From Streptomyces sp. YIM 121038 (GTDB lineage: Bacteria; Actinomycetota; Actinomycetes; Streptomycetales; Streptomycetaceae): a DNA stretch of 64,000 nt. The notes under the pieces are model-generated. The model searched no databases and was not told the origin of the DNA. It worked only from the letters and a program-made list of their open reading frames with translations. Below, one piece after another: positions 44,009 through 53,011 of the stretch; the first letter of the stretch is position 1; every line of letters begins with the position of its first letter. Made by a program: the position numbers and the translations under genes. The DNA is taken from NCBI RefSeq assembly GCF_006088715.1, contig NZ_CP030771.1, positions 7,624,001-7,688,000 of the forward strand, written 5' to 3'.

Positions 44009-45031
44009 TTGCGGCGGTACGAACTTGTCGGACGGCGTGACATCAGGCTGGTCACCGACGCGCCGGTGCCGGAGCCAGGACCGGGCCAGGTGCTCGTCCG
44101 CGTCCGCGCGTGCAGCGTCTGCAACCGCAGCGACCTCGCGTACTACCACTACTACGGTCTCAGGGAGCACTGCGCGACGGGCTGTTACGGCCATGAGATC
44201 GCCGGGGTCGTCGAGGCCGTCGGGCCCGGTGTCTCCCGCGTCGCGCCGGGGCAGCGCGTGTTCGTGCGCACCCCGCTGACGTCGGGCTACGCCGAGTTCG
44301 CCCTCGCGCGGGAGATAGCCGTCGGCGCGCTGCCCGACTCCGTGCCCTTCGAGCAGGGCTCGATGCTCCAGCTGCTGCCGCTCGCCGTGCACGCCACGCG
44401 CGGGGTGGAGTTGGGCGACCGGGTCGTCATCATCGGGCAGGGTCCGGTCGGCCAGATGGCGCTGCGGATGGCGGCGCGGCGCGGCGCCGCGCACCTCACC
44501 GCCGTCGACCTCGACGCATGGCGCCTGGAGCGTTCGAGCCGGGCGGGCGCCGACGAGGTGCGCCACGTGGACGGCAGCGCGTCCCGACTGGCGGCCCTCA
44601 AGGAGGAGTTCGCCGCGCAAGGGGAGGAGTACGACGTCGCGATCGACGCCGTCGGCACCCCCACCACCCTCAACGCCTGCGTGGGCCTGGTCAGGCAGAA
44701 CGGCCTCGTCGTGATGCTCGGCACCCACCACGTCGACACGCACGTCACCGTCGACCTCGTGACGTGGGAGCGCAAGGGCCTGCGCGTGCACAGCTCCGCC
44801 GAGCCCGTGGACACCGCGCGCGCCGAGGCGCTGGCCGTCGCCGAGCGCCTCGTCCACCGCGACGCCGGGCGGCTGCGCCTGCCCGACCTGCACACCCACA
44901 CGTACGCCCTCGACGAACTCCCCAAGGCCATGGAGCAGTTGTCCGCCAGCAGGTCGCTGCACCCCGACGCCGAGCGCGCCCCGTACGACGGGCCGCCGCC
45001 CGAGACCCTGAAGGTCGTCATCGTCCCGTGA
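44009..45031 (+). CDS. Zinc-type medium-chain dehydrogenase/reductase
   Basis: A 340-residue MDR dehydrogenase. The TTG at 44009 follows GAGGAGGA. Catalytic zinc ligands appear in CSVCNRSD and CYGHEIAG; the four-cysteine structural zinc loop is missing, which is common in sugar and cyclitol dehydrogenases. The coenzyme fold reads RVVIIGQGPVGQMALRMAARRG, and YDVAIDAVGTPTTLNACVGL follows. It probably oxidises a polyol or amino sugar hydroxyl, resembling enzymes of aminocyclitol pathways in shape. It is first of a two-gene unit with the 45045 gene, 13 bp downstream. Confidence 0.88.
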   Translation: MRRYELVGRRDIRLVTDAPVPEPGPGQVLVRVRACSVCNRSDLAYYHYYGLREHCATGCYGHEIAGVVEAVGPGVSRVAPGQRVFVRTPLTSGYAEFALAREIAVGALPDSVPFEQGSMLQLLPLAVHATRGVELGDRVVIIGQGPVGQMALRMAARRGAAHLTAVDLDAWRLERSSRAGADEVRHVDGSASRLAALKEEFAAQGEEYDVAIDAVGTPTTLNACVGLVRQNGLVVMLGTHHVDTHVTVDLVTWERKGLRVHSSAEPVDTARAEALAVAERLVHRDAGRLRLPDLHTHTYALDELPKAMEQLSASRSLHPDAERAPYDGPPPETLKVVIVP

Positions 45032-45044
45032 CGGCGGCCGGACA

Positions 45045-45998
45045 GTGAGGTGGGCGGTCGCCGGATACGGCGACGTCGTGGAGCGCCGGGTGCTGCCCGC
45101 CCTGCGGGCGCTCGGCGAGGAACCGGTGTACCTGTGGGGACGCGACCCGGACCGGGCGGCGCGCGTCGCCGCCCGGCACGGCGTGCGGGACTCCGGCAGC
45201 GACGAGCGGGGGCTGCTCCGCGACGAGGTGGGGGCGGTGTACGTCGCCACGCCCGTGGCGCTCCACGTCCCGCTGGCGCGCGCGGCGCTGGCGGCCGGGC
45301 GCCCGGTGCTCGTGGAGAAACCGCTGGCCGGAGGCCTGGACCAGGACGTGGGCACGGCCGCGGACCTGGAGGGCGGGCCGACCGCCGCCGTCGCCTACTA
45401 CCGCAGGCTCGCCCCGGCCGTGCGTCGCCTGCGCGCGGAGCTGGCGGGCTGGACGCCCGCGCGCGTGGACGTGCGGTTCCGCTGCGCCTTCGCCCCCGGC
45501 CCGGGCCATCCGATGCGCTGGCGCACCGACCCGGCCGTCGCGGGCGGCGGGGTGCTCGCGGACGCGGGCAGCCACCGGCTCGACCTGCTCGTCATGCTGT
45601 TCGGCCGCCCGGACGACGTACGCGGCCGGCTCACGGACCGCTTCCCCGCGGGCGCGGAGCGGCGGGCCGAGGTGGAGCTTGCCTGGGCATCCGGCGTACG
45701 GGCGCACGTCGTCGCGGAGTGGGGCGACGCGCCGCCCGTGGACCGGTTCGAGGTCGTGGGCGACGGCCGCACCCTGACGCTCGACCCGCTCGACTCGGGC
45801 CGCCTGTGCCTGCGCACGGCCCGCGGATCACGGGAGGTGACGCTGCCGCCCGCGCCCAATCCCCACCAGCCGCTGATCGCCGACTTCGTCGCGGCGGTCG
45901 CGGCCGGACGGCCGCCGGCGTGCCCGGTGCCGGACGCCCGGATCGTCGACGAGATCATCGCCGCGGCGGGGCGCCCGTGTCCCACCGGGTCCAGCTGA
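45045..45998 (+). CDS. Gfo/Idh/MocA family oxidoreductase
   Basis: A 317-residue Rossmann oxidoreductase. GTG at 45045 begins RWAVAGYGDVVERRVLPAL (a GxGxxV variant), then YVATPVALHVPLARAAL and the lysine motif LVEKPLAGG. The C-terminal sheet has VLADAGSHRLDLLVMLFG with the expected His. No signal peptide. It is coupled with the MDR gene; two dehydrogenases in tandem suggest sequential oxidation and reduction at different carbons of one sugar-like intermediate. The PhyH gene converges on it 28 bp downstream. Confidence 0.9.
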   Translation: MRWAVAGYGDVVERRVLPALRALGEEPVYLWGRDPDRAARVAARHGVRDSGSDERGLLRDEVGAVYVATPVALHVPLARAALAAGRPVLVEKPLAGGLDQDVGTAADLEGGPTAAVAYYRRLAPAVRRLRAELAGWTPARVDVRFRCAFAPGPGHPMRWRTDPAVAGGGVLADAGSHRLDLLVMLFGRPDDVRGRLTDRFPAGAERRAEVELAWASGVRAHVVAEWGDAPPVDRFEVVGDGRTLTLDPLDSGRLCLRTARGSREVTLPPAPNPHQPLIADFVAAVAAGRPPACPVPDARIVDEIIAAAGRPCPTGSS

Positions 45999-46026
45999 AC
46001 GTTCCTGCAGGGTCCGGCCGGGCGCC

Positions 46027-46884
46027 TCAGGCCCCGTCGTCCGCCGACCAGGGCCGCAGCCAGCGCGGGTCGGGCGTGTCGCCCGCGCGGATGAACCGCG
46101 TGTCGATGGAGAGCCGCATCGCGTCCGTCGTCGTGTCCAGGGACGCGTGGATGACGCTCGGCACGTGCACCATCAGGTCCCCGGCGGCGAAGTCCGCGTG
46201 CAGCCAGCGGCGGTCCAGGGCGCGCGCGGTGAACTCCAGGTCGTGGCAGATCTGCCGCCGGTCGTCCGGCCGGTCCGTGGTGTCGCGCAGCGGCTCGTAC
46301 TCCTCGGGGGACAGCGTGTGCGAGCCCTCCAGGTACACCAGCGCGCCCGAGCGCGGCGGGCAGTCGCCGACCGGGATCCACATCGTGACGACCCGGGGCG
46401 AGCCCTCGTCCATGTAGTCCAGGTCGACGTGGGCGCGCGAGGCGCGGGCGGTGCCCCGGTGGAAGTGGCGCAGGATGCGGCGCGGCAGCATCCGGGCGTC
46501 GCCCTCCAGCAGATCGGCGGCCAGCTTGGCGAGCTGGGGGTTGTCGAGGAAGCGGTCGAAGGTCTCGGAGCGCACGAAGGCGTGCGCCGGATGCCCGGCC
46601 ACGCCGTGCTCGGGCAGCTCCTTCGGCACCCGGCCGGAGAACACGCCCTCGCGCCGGGTGGTGCCCGGCGCGAAGTAGCCGCGCGGAAGCAGCGAGAAGT
46701 ACGCGGAGCGCAGCCGGAGCACCTCCTCCGGGTCGAGGAACCCCGGCAGATACAGATAGCCGTCGGCGCGCAGCCGCTCCCGCAGCACGGCGGGGTCCGG
46801 CAGGGGCTCCGTGCCGGTGGGGCGCAGCGGGCCGAAGAGCTCGGGCGAAAAGGGTATGGGTACGCCGTTCGACGAGAGGTTCAC
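46027..46884 (-). CDS. Phytanoyl-CoA dioxygenase (PhyH) family oxygenase
   Basis: A 285-residue Fe(II)/2-oxoglutarate oxygenase. Iron ligands are His and Asp in SRAHVDLDYMDEG and the distal His in DLMVHVPSVIHASLD; the 2-oxoglutarate Arg is in MRLSIDTRFI. The start of the domain reads LRADGYLYLPGFLDPEEVLRL. Members hydroxylate small natural products or acyl chains. Set between the dehydrogenase pair and the ligase/reductase operon, it most likely tailors the same product. ATG at 46884. Confidence 0.88.
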   Translation of the reverse strand: MNLSSNGVPIPFSPELFGPLRPTGTEPLPDPAVLRERLRADGYLYLPGFLDPEEVLRLRSAYFSLLPRGYFAPGTTRREGVFSGRVPKELPEHGVAGHPAHAFVRSETFDRFLDNPQLAKLAADLLEGDARMLPRRILRHFHRGTARASRAHVDLDYMDEGSPRVVTMWIPVGDCPPRSGALVYLEGSHTLSPEEYEPLRDTTDRPDDRRQICHDLEFTARALDRRWLHADFAAGDLMVHVPSVIHASLDTTTDAMRLSIDTRFIRAGDTPDPRWLRPWSADDGA

Positions 46885-47057
46885 GACGGAGTCCTTACGT
46901 CAGGGTCGACAGAGCAGTCCTTACGGGCAGGGGCCGAAGAGAGCGGCAGGGAGGGGCGGCGGCGCCGGGCCGAAGAGCCGCGGAGGGCTGCCGGAGGGCT
47001 CAAAGCGCCACCGGAGAGGCAGAGCTGATGACTAGTCAGAAGTGGACGCGGGCCGCG

Positions 47058-48206
47058 TCAGTAGACGCCCTCGACCGCCTCCTCGGTGCCCGTGAGGCCG
47101 TCGCGGTGGGGCCGGACCGCGGCCACGCCGTCCCAGGGGAACCACGGATGCGGCCCGGTCCTGATCGCGCTGTCCCGTTCGAGGAGGTGGGGCAGGAAGA
47201 GGTCTTCCAGGAGGGTGGTGACGCGCACCCGGCCGCGCTCGCCCTCGGCGACCTCGCGCCAGGGATCCTCCGGATCGACGACCTGGAGCACCGCGAAGGG
47301 CGGTGGCAGGTGGTAGGAGTGGCCGGTGCCCTCGGGCAGCCGGGGCGAGCCCGGCACCGCGTCGGCCTGGAGCGCGTGGCCCGCCAGCGTGTTGCCGTAC
47401 GTGTCGATCCACTGCACGCCGTCCAGGTGCTCCTGGCGCAGGAACGCGGCCTCGGCGGCGCTGCACGTGGTGCCGCCGGTGCACACCGCCCGGATGCCGT
47501 ACGTGTGCAGGGGACGCGGCAGGCGCATCGCGAGTTCGAGCAGCAGCCGCGAGGTGGTGAACAGCAGCGCCGGGCGCTCGGCGGTCAGCAGGGTGAGGGT
47601 CTGCTCCACCAGGTGGGAGGTGTACGCGTCGGCCTCGCCGCCCGCGCGCAGCGACGCCTTCACCCAGCGCGGGTCGAAGTCGATGGCGAACACCGCGCCG
47701 TGCCAGCTGTCCGCGAGCCCCTCCACGAAGTGCCCGTACGCGTGCGGGCCGCTCGGCGTCATCGCGAGCACGTCACCGCCCGCGACGCCGCGCGCCTCGA
47801 GGACCGTGCGGTAGACCTCGACGTCGTACGCGAGGCGCGTGACGTTGACGATCCGGCAGGGCGCACCGGTGGTGCCGCCCGTCTCGAACACCCGGAACGG
47901 GCGGTCGTGGTAGCCGCGCGGGCGCAGATCCAGGGCGCTCGCGGCCCGCAGCTCGCCCTTGTCGAACAGGCCGAACAGTTCGAGGGCGGCGAAGGAGTCG
48001 ACGTCCTTGAGCGGGTCGAAGCCCAGCCGGGGCAGCCGGGCCACCCAGAAGGGGGAGCCCGTCTCGGGCGAGAAGTGCCAGCGCATCATGCGCCGCGTCC
48101 ACGCGTCGAGATCCACGGCGAGCTCGGGCACGCGCCCACGCAGCGTGTCGTACAGGGTGGCGAAGGTGACCTGCGGGGTGTGCCCGTCGCGGGCCGTGGT
48201 CCTCAT
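47058..48206 (-). CDS. PaaK/LuxE-like adenylate-forming ligase
   Basis: A 382-residue acyl-activating enzyme. The ATG at 48206 follows AGGAGGAGG. The phosphate loop is FRVFETGGTTGAPCRIVNV, followed by AMTPSGPHAYGHFVEGLAD, a TSHLVEQTLTLLTAERP stretch, and TYGNTLAGHA at the place of the usual YG.TE motif. It is shorter than PaaK (~430) and like LuxE, which activates a carboxylate and hands it to a reductase. The next gene downstream, 48217 upstream in transcription order, is a LuxC-like reductase, so an acid-to-aldehyde pair is inferred. The acid is unknown. Confidence 0.78.
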   Translation of the reverse strand: MRTTARDGHTPQVTFATLYDTLRGRVPELAVDLDAWTRRMMRWHFSPETGSPFWVARLPRLGFDPLKDVDSFAALELFGLFDKGELRAASALDLRPRGYHDRPFRVFETGGTTGAPCRIVNVTRLAYDVEVYRTVLEARGVAGGDVLAMTPSGPHAYGHFVEGLADSWHGAVFAIDFDPRWVKASLRAGGEADAYTSHLVEQTLTLLTAERPALLFTTSRLLLELAMRLPRPLHTYGIRAVCTGGTTCSAAEAAFLRQEHLDGVQWIDTYGNTLAGHALQADAVPGSPRLPEGTGHSYHLPPPFAVLQVVDPEDPWREVAEGERGRVRVTTLLEDLFLPHLLERDSAIRTGPHPWFPWDGVAAVRPHRDGLTGTEEAVEGVY

Positions 48207-48216
48207 GGGCCTCCTC

Positions 48217-49431
48217 CTAGGAGTGCGGGGTCGGTGGCCGGTGGACGAAGAGGGAGCCGTCGGCGATCGCGCGGCCGGCCTCGGCGGTAGCGCCGAGCAC
48301 GACGGCGAACGGGAAGGGCACCTCGTGCCCGACGAGCGGATGCGCGACGTCGGACGCGGTGCAGTGGCCGTCGAGCAGGACGAGATGAGGGCGGACGAAG
48401 ACGTCGCCGCTCGCGCTCTCGACGACCGGCGGCTCGCGGGTGAGCAGCCGGTCACCGGCGCGCAGGAGGGCGCGGACGCGGGCGGTGGCGCGCTCGGCCT
48501 CGCCGGGGTCGCGGAAGGCGGTCAGCGGCCAGTCGGGGGCGGCCGGGTCGGGGGCGGCCCCCGGGTGCAGCCCGTCGAGGGCGGCGGCCAGGGCCTTCGC
48601 CACCGGCTCGGGCTCGGCGTCGAGACAGACCACCGTGCGGACGTTGCGGCAGAACCGGCCGGAGTCGGCGGCGACCAGCGGCAGCAGCCAGGCCACCGCG
48701 TCGTCCACCGGCAGGCCGGGCGGCACCAGGGCGCAGCCGCGCCCCGGCCCGTGCAGGGTGAGGGTGGGCGCGTCCCGCATCGAGGCGGCGAGCCCGGCGC
48801 CGCCGTACACGACGTGCCGGTCGGTGAGCTTCACCAGGCCGTGCAGATCGCGCTGGACGGTCGGATACAGGCCGATGCGTTCCGCCGGCCAGTCCGCCGC
48901 GAGCAGCGCCGCGACCAGGCGGGCCGCCGACAGCGGTTCGCGGCGGCTCGGCCGCACCCACACCGCAGCCGAGCGCTCGGCCTGGTCGAGCACGGAGTCC
49001 AGACAGGTGAAGGTGTTGCCGGGCAGCGCGACCAGGGCGAGCGCGTCGTCGCTGTCCGGGACCTCGCGGTGGGCCACGCCGTCGGCCAGCATCGCGCACC
49101 AGCGCCCGACCAGCGGGCCGGGCAGGCCCGCGCTCTCCCACAGCGCGCCGCGGAAGGCCGCCGCGCTCTGCGGGCCGAGGCCGCCCACGGTCACCGTGCC
49201 GTGCGCGAACAGGTCGAGGGCGGCGCGGATCCGGGCGCGGCGGTCGGTCAGCGGCGGCAGCGCCGTCCGGGCCGACCGCCACCAGCGGCGGTCGGCGTGC
49301 GCCACGATCTCCGGCACGAGCGCGAGGCGCCGCGCGGGGGAGCCCGGCAGGGCCGCGGTGTCCAGGGACTCCTGCCACGCGCCCCGGCGGAAGGCGGAGA
49401 CGACGGGCGGGCGCTGTGGCGCGGCGGTCAT
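48217..49431 (-). CDS. LuxC-like acyl-CoA/acyl-adenylate reductase
   Basis: A 404-residue protein of the aldehyde dehydrogenase superfamily resembling LuxC. It has an N-terminal ALVALPGNTFTCLDSVLDQ cofactor segment, VWVRPSRREPLSAARLVAAL, HVVYGGAGLAASM and the active-site-type Cys in SGRFCRNVRTVV. The C-terminus AHPLVGHEVPFPFAVVLGATAEAGRAI is ALDH-like. ATG 49431 overlaps the stop of the fusion gene (ATGA), so the fusion, reductase and ligase genes are coupled. It should reduce the activated acid to an aldehyde. Confidence 0.75.
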   Translation of the reverse strand: MTAAPQRPPVVSAFRRGAWQESLDTAALPGSPARRLALVPEIVAHADRRWWRSARTALPPLTDRRARIRAALDLFAHGTVTVGGLGPQSAAAFRGALWESAGLPGPLVGRWCAMLADGVAHREVPDSDDALALVALPGNTFTCLDSVLDQAERSAAVWVRPSRREPLSAARLVAALLAADWPAERIGLYPTVQRDLHGLVKLTDRHVVYGGAGLAASMRDAPTLTLHGPGRGCALVPPGLPVDDAVAWLLPLVAADSGRFCRNVRTVVCLDAEPEPVAKALAAALDGLHPGAAPDPAAPDWPLTAFRDPGEAERATARVRALLRAGDRLLTREPPVVESASGDVFVRPHLVLLDGHCTASDVAHPLVGHEVPFPFAVVLGATAEAGRAIADGSLFVHRPPTPHS

Positions 49432-51554
49432 GACAGCTCCTCCCGCAGGGCGGCGACCACCCGCGTCTGCTCGGCCCGGGTGAGCGTCGGATACAGCGGC
49501 AGGGCGATGTGGTGGCGCGCGAACCAGCGCGCCTGCTCGTACGGGCCCTCGGCGTCCGCGGGCGGTGCCGTGTCCGCGAAGTAAGGCTGGTCGCAGAGCA
49601 GATGGTCGTAGACCTCGCCCGCCAGGGCCACGCCGTGCCGCTCGCGCAGCCGCTTCTTCAGGAGCGGCCGGTCGACGGGCCCCTCCGGGTAGGCGAGGTA
49701 CTTGTAGTAGTTGCTGCGCGCCCCGGACGGCACCGCGTGGGCCCGCAGGCCCGGGACGTCGGCGAGCAGTTCGTCGTACGCGAGGGCGAGGTCGCGGCGG
49801 GCCGCCAGGGTCCTCTCGAAGCGCTCCAGGTCGACCGTGCCGACGGCGGCGTGCAACTCGCTCATGCGCCAGTTGCCGCCGGGCCGGTCGTGCAGCGTGG
49901 AGCCCTGTGCGCTCTTGCCGTGGTCGCGCCAGCGCCGCACCTGCTCGGCGTCGGCGGCGGCCGCGCCGCTGTCGGCGTCGGGCCGCGCGCAGGTGACCAG
50001 GCCGCCCTCGCCGCTGACCGCGACCTTCGTGGGGAAGAAGGAGAACGCCCCGAACCGGCCGAAGGAGCCCGCGAACCGGCCGTCCAGGGTGGACCCGAGC
50101 GCGTGCGCGGCGTCCTCCACGACCGGTACGCCCCGCTCCGCGCAGAGCGCGAGCACCTCGGTCAGGGACGGGGGCACGATGCCGCCGATGTGGACGGGCA
50201 GGACCGCCGCCGTGTCCGGGTGGCGGTCGAGCGCGGCCCGCAGCGCGTCCGGGTCCAGGCCGAGCCCGTCCAGCTCGATGTCCACGAACCGCACGGCCGC
50301 GCCCGCCCGCACGGCGGCCGCCGCCGTCGCGAAGAACGTGTTCACCGGCACGAGCACGGTGCGGTTCGTCACGCCGATGACCCGCAGGGCGATCTCCAGG
50401 GCCGCGGCGCCGGACGCCACGGCCACGCCCTCCACGCCCGTCCAGGTCCGCGAGAGCTCCTCGAAGCGGGCCAGCTCGGGGCCCTGGGTGAGGTGGCCGG
50501 TGGCGAGCGCCGCGTCCACCCGGTCGAGGACCGCGCGCCGGTCCGCGACGTCGAAGTGGATGCGCTGCGCGGGGACGTCGGCGGGCGCGGCGGCGGGCCC
50601 CGACAGGGTCCGCGTGAAGAAGGCGGCGGCGTGGCCCACGTGGGTGCCGTGGCCCATCGCCAGCTCGTGGACCTCCAGATCGCCCCCGGCCGACGCGTAG
50701 GCGCGGCGGACGGCGTCGGCCGCGGCGCGCGCGTCGGCCGGTTCCAGGAAGGAGTCGGCGGTGCCGTACTGGAGCTGGAGCGGGGCCGGGGCGAGCGCGC
50801 CGTACAGGTCGGCCAGGTCCGCGTACTCCAGGACGCCCGGCAGGACGGCACCTTCGTAGCCGGTGAGCAGCCGGGCGAACAGGGCCGGGTAGCTGCCCAG
50901 ATGGCTGGCCGCGCACACCGGCAGCGGCCGCGGCGCGAGCAGCGCGGAGTGCAGGGCGACCGCCGCGCCCAGGCTGTGCCCGAACACGCCGACGCGGCCG
51001 GGGTCGGCCCACGGATGCGCGGCGAGGACGTCCAGGGCGCCGAGCGCGTCGCCGACGAGGGCGCCGAGCAGCGAGCGGCCCGTCAGGGCGAAGGCGTGCG
51101 CGAGGAGGGCGCCCTCGTCCCGCCCCGCGCGGCGCTCCTCGTCGAGGCCGCCGCCGATGCCGTGCTCGAAGGACAGCGTGACGAACCCGGCGCGGGCGAG
51201 GTGCTCGGCGACGTTCCGGTCGGGAAAGTCCGGAGGCGTCTCGCCGGTGAGCTGTTCCAGCCGAGCGTTCTTTCCGCCGAGGACGAGGACCGCGGGGAGG
51301 GGCGGGCCCGCGTCCGCGGGGGCGGTGACGGTGCCGTGGAAGGTGCCGCGCAGGGGGGAGGCGAAGGCCAGCCGCTCGCGGCGCAGGCCGTCCGCGGTGG
51401 TCGTGGCGGTGCTGGTCGTGGTCAGGGGGGTGCGCTCCACGCGGGCCAGGCGCTGCACGACGGCGCGGAGTTCGCGGGACCAGGGGGTGTGGGGCGGGGC
51501 GAAGCGCAGGGCCGGCCCGGCGGTGAGCAGGTGGTGCAGGTGGGTGGTCTGCAT
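49428..51554 (-). CDS. Alpha/beta hydrolase fused to DegT/DnrJ/EryC1-type aminotransferase
   Basis: One continuous 708-residue frame (ATG 51554). Residues ~1-335 are an alpha/beta hydrolase (LPAVLVLGGKNARLEQLTGE, nucleophile elbow GVFGHSLGAAVALH, catalytic-type Asp in YGTADSFLEPADA and His in LAMGHGTHVGHA). Residues ~345-708 are a PLP sugar-type aminotransferase (VASGAAALEIALRVIGV, PVVEDAAHALGSTLDG, and the lysine in FSFFPTKVAVSGEGGLV). Each half is near full length for its family. The joined activities suggest ester or amide processing linked to amination. The operon continues with reductase and ligase, so aldehyde-to-amine conversion is plausible. Confidence 0.85.
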   Translation of the reverse strand: MQTTHLHHLLTAGPALRFAPPHTPWSRELRAVVQRLARVERTPLTTTSTATTTADGLRRERLAFASPLRGTFHGTVTAPADAGPPLPAVLVLGGKNARLEQLTGETPPDFPDRNVAEHLARAGFVTLSFEHGIGGGLDEERRAGRDEGALLAHAFALTGRSLLGALVGDALGALDVLAAHPWADPGRVGVFGHSLGAAVALHSALLAPRPLPVCAASHLGSYPALFARLLTGYEGAVLPGVLEYADLADLYGALAPAPLQLQYGTADSFLEPADARAAADAVRRAYASAGGDLEVHELAMGHGTHVGHAAAFFTRTLSGPAAAPADVPAQRIHFDVADRRAVLDRVDAALATGHLTQGPELARFEELSRTWTGVEGVAVASGAAALEIALRVIGVTNRTVLVPVNTFFATAAAAVRAGAAVRFVDIELDGLGLDPDALRAALDRHPDTAAVLPVHIGGIVPPSLTEVLALCAERGVPVVEDAAHALGSTLDGRFAGSFGRFGAFSFFPTKVAVSGEGGLVTCARPDADSGAAAADAEQVRRWRDHGKSAQGSTLHDRPGGNWRMSELHAAVGTVDLERFERTLAARRDLALAYDELLADVPGLRAHAVPSGARSNYYKYLAYPEGPVDRPLLKKRLRERHGVALAGEVYDHLLCDQPYFADTAPPADAEGPYEQARWFARHHIALPLYPTLTRAEQTRVVAALREELS

Positions 51555-51600
51555 GCGGGTTTCGTTCGCTCCTGTGGGTGCGGGTGGTGGGCCTTCGCGG

Positions 51601-51697
51601 GGCGCCCCGGGCCCGCCCCCTCTCCGAAACCAGGGGCTCCGCCCCCGGACCCCCGTCGATCGGCCTTCGGCCTCGTCCGCACGCCGGACGGGCTGGG
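51601..51697 (-). repeat. Dispersed intergenic element, inverted partial copy
   Basis: Read on the minus strand this gives CAGCCCGTCCGGCGTGCGGACGAGGCC, then GGGGGCGGAGCCCCTGGTTTCGGAGAGGGG, the same order of blocks as at 5096 and 12974. It lies between the radical SAM gene's stop and the fusion gene's start, so the two may be separately transcribed. Confidence 0.65.
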
Positions 51698-51751
51698 GCC
51701 TCGGGCGAGGCCGAAGGGTGCGAAGGGGCGGGCGGGTGGGAGGAGGACGGC

Positions 51752-52957
51752 TCAGACGAAGTCGGCGTGCAGGGTCTCGGGGACCTCGATCGCGTACGCG
51801 TCCAGCGCCTCGTCCAGCTTGATCTGCCCCCGCTTGAGCAGTTCGAGCAGCTCGTTCTGCGGCCGGTAGAAGCAGGACTTGCAGAGGTCCGTGCGGCGGG
51901 GGTTGGAGGCCTCCCACTCGGCGCGCGGGCCGCCCTCGAGGACCTGGGGGTACCCGAGGTCGACGACGTCGCCGATGCGGTAGCGGCTGTTGAGGTGCAC
52001 CTGCGGGCACGGGTACAGATGGCCGTCGGCCCCGACGGCGGTCACGAAGCGGCTGTAGTGGCAGCGCTCGAAGTCGCCCTCGACGTCGTCGACCTGGTCC
52101 ATCGGGCCGCGGTCGAGCTTGGGCACCGACACCTCGAAGGCGTCCGTGGACAGCGCGGCGGCCGCGACGAGGGAGTCGGAGATCTCCGCCATGACGGTCT
52201 CGATGGTCTCGTGCCCCATCGCGCTGTAGAACTCGGGCTCGAAGCGGACGTAGTGCGCCCCGGACTCGTGGGCTATGCGGGCCGCCGACAGGATCTCGCG
52301 GTAGTTCTGCATCGTGATCACGTAGTTGAACCCGATGCGGAAGTCCGGTGCGACGGCGTTCTGGCGCAGGTGGCCGATGTTGTCGATGAACTTCGAGAAC
52401 GTCTGCTCACGGTCGCGCGTGATGTCGTTGAACGTGGCTTCCGTGCCCGCGTTCATGCCGACCCGCACCCAGGTGTGGGTGTTGATGACGGTGTCGGCGA
52501 CCTTCGGGCGGCCGAGCCGGGAGCCGTTGGTGATCAGGCCGATGTGCAGGCCCACGTCGTGCCCGGCGTTGCAGATGTCCGCGTAGCCCGGGTGGATGGT
52601 GCACTCGCCGCTGCCGCAGAAGGTCACCGCGCGGCCGTCGTTCTCGGCGAACTCCTTGAGGAGGTTGATCGCCTTGTCGGTGGTGATGGAGTCCTTGAAC
52701 GAGAACAGGTCGTAGAACTGCTCCTCGTTCGGTGAATGGAAGTTGCAGAAATTGCAACGCATATTGCAGGCGCCCATGATGCCGATCCGCATGTGGACCG
52801 GTTTGATCTCCTCGTCCGCGACGAATCGGCGGAGCAGATCGCCGTGGGCCAGGACTTTCTGCGGGGAGTGTGCTTGATCGAGACTGACGTCGGGGAGGCC
52901 CTCGCCGTTCCGGGGCGCGGCCATTGCGATATCGCGGGCACCTTCAGTGCTGTTCAC
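51752..52957 (-). CDS. Radical SAM protein with C-terminal SPASM-like cysteines
   Basis: A 401-residue radical SAM enzyme. The GTG at 52957 has GGAGG five bases upstream. The cluster motif is CNMRCNFCNFHSP (CxxxCxxC, ~residues 63-70). FCGSGECTIHPGYADICN follows, matching the GGE-type SAM contact, and the C-terminus has LYPCPQVHL and DLCKSCFYRPQNE, an auxiliary-cluster pattern. It precedes the fusion/reductase/ligase operon. Substrate unknown; the small-molecule gene neighbourhood argues against a peptide-modifying role, as no precursor peptide gene is visible nearby. Confidence 0.88.
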   Translation of the reverse strand: MNSTEGARDIAMAAPRNGEGLPDVSLDQAHSPQKVLAHGDLLRRFVADEEIKPVHMRIGIMGACNMRCNFCNFHSPNEEQFYDLFSFKDSITTDKAINLLKEFAENDGRAVTFCGSGECTIHPGYADICNAGHDVGLHIGLITNGSRLGRPKVADTVINTHTWVRVGMNAGTEATFNDITRDREQTFSKFIDNIGHLRQNAVAPDFRIGFNYVITMQNYREILSAARIAHESGAHYVRFEPEFYSAMGHETIETVMAEISDSLVAAAALSTDAFEVSVPKLDRGPMDQVDDVEGDFERCHYSRFVTAVGADGHLYPCPQVHLNSRYRIGDVVDLGYPQVLEGGPRAEWEASNPRRTDLCKSCFYRPQNELLELLKRGQIKLDEALDAYAIEVPETLHADFV

Positions 52958-53011
52958 GAACTCCTCCACACGCTTTTGGCGGTGTTTAGCGTTGTCCGAG
53001 CGACCTTGGTG

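Noticed and set aside
51752..52957. A RiPP cluster built on the radical SAM protein.
   Set aside because: No short precursor gene, peptide-recognition domain, protease or ABC exporter is adjacent; the neighbours are small-molecule enzymes.
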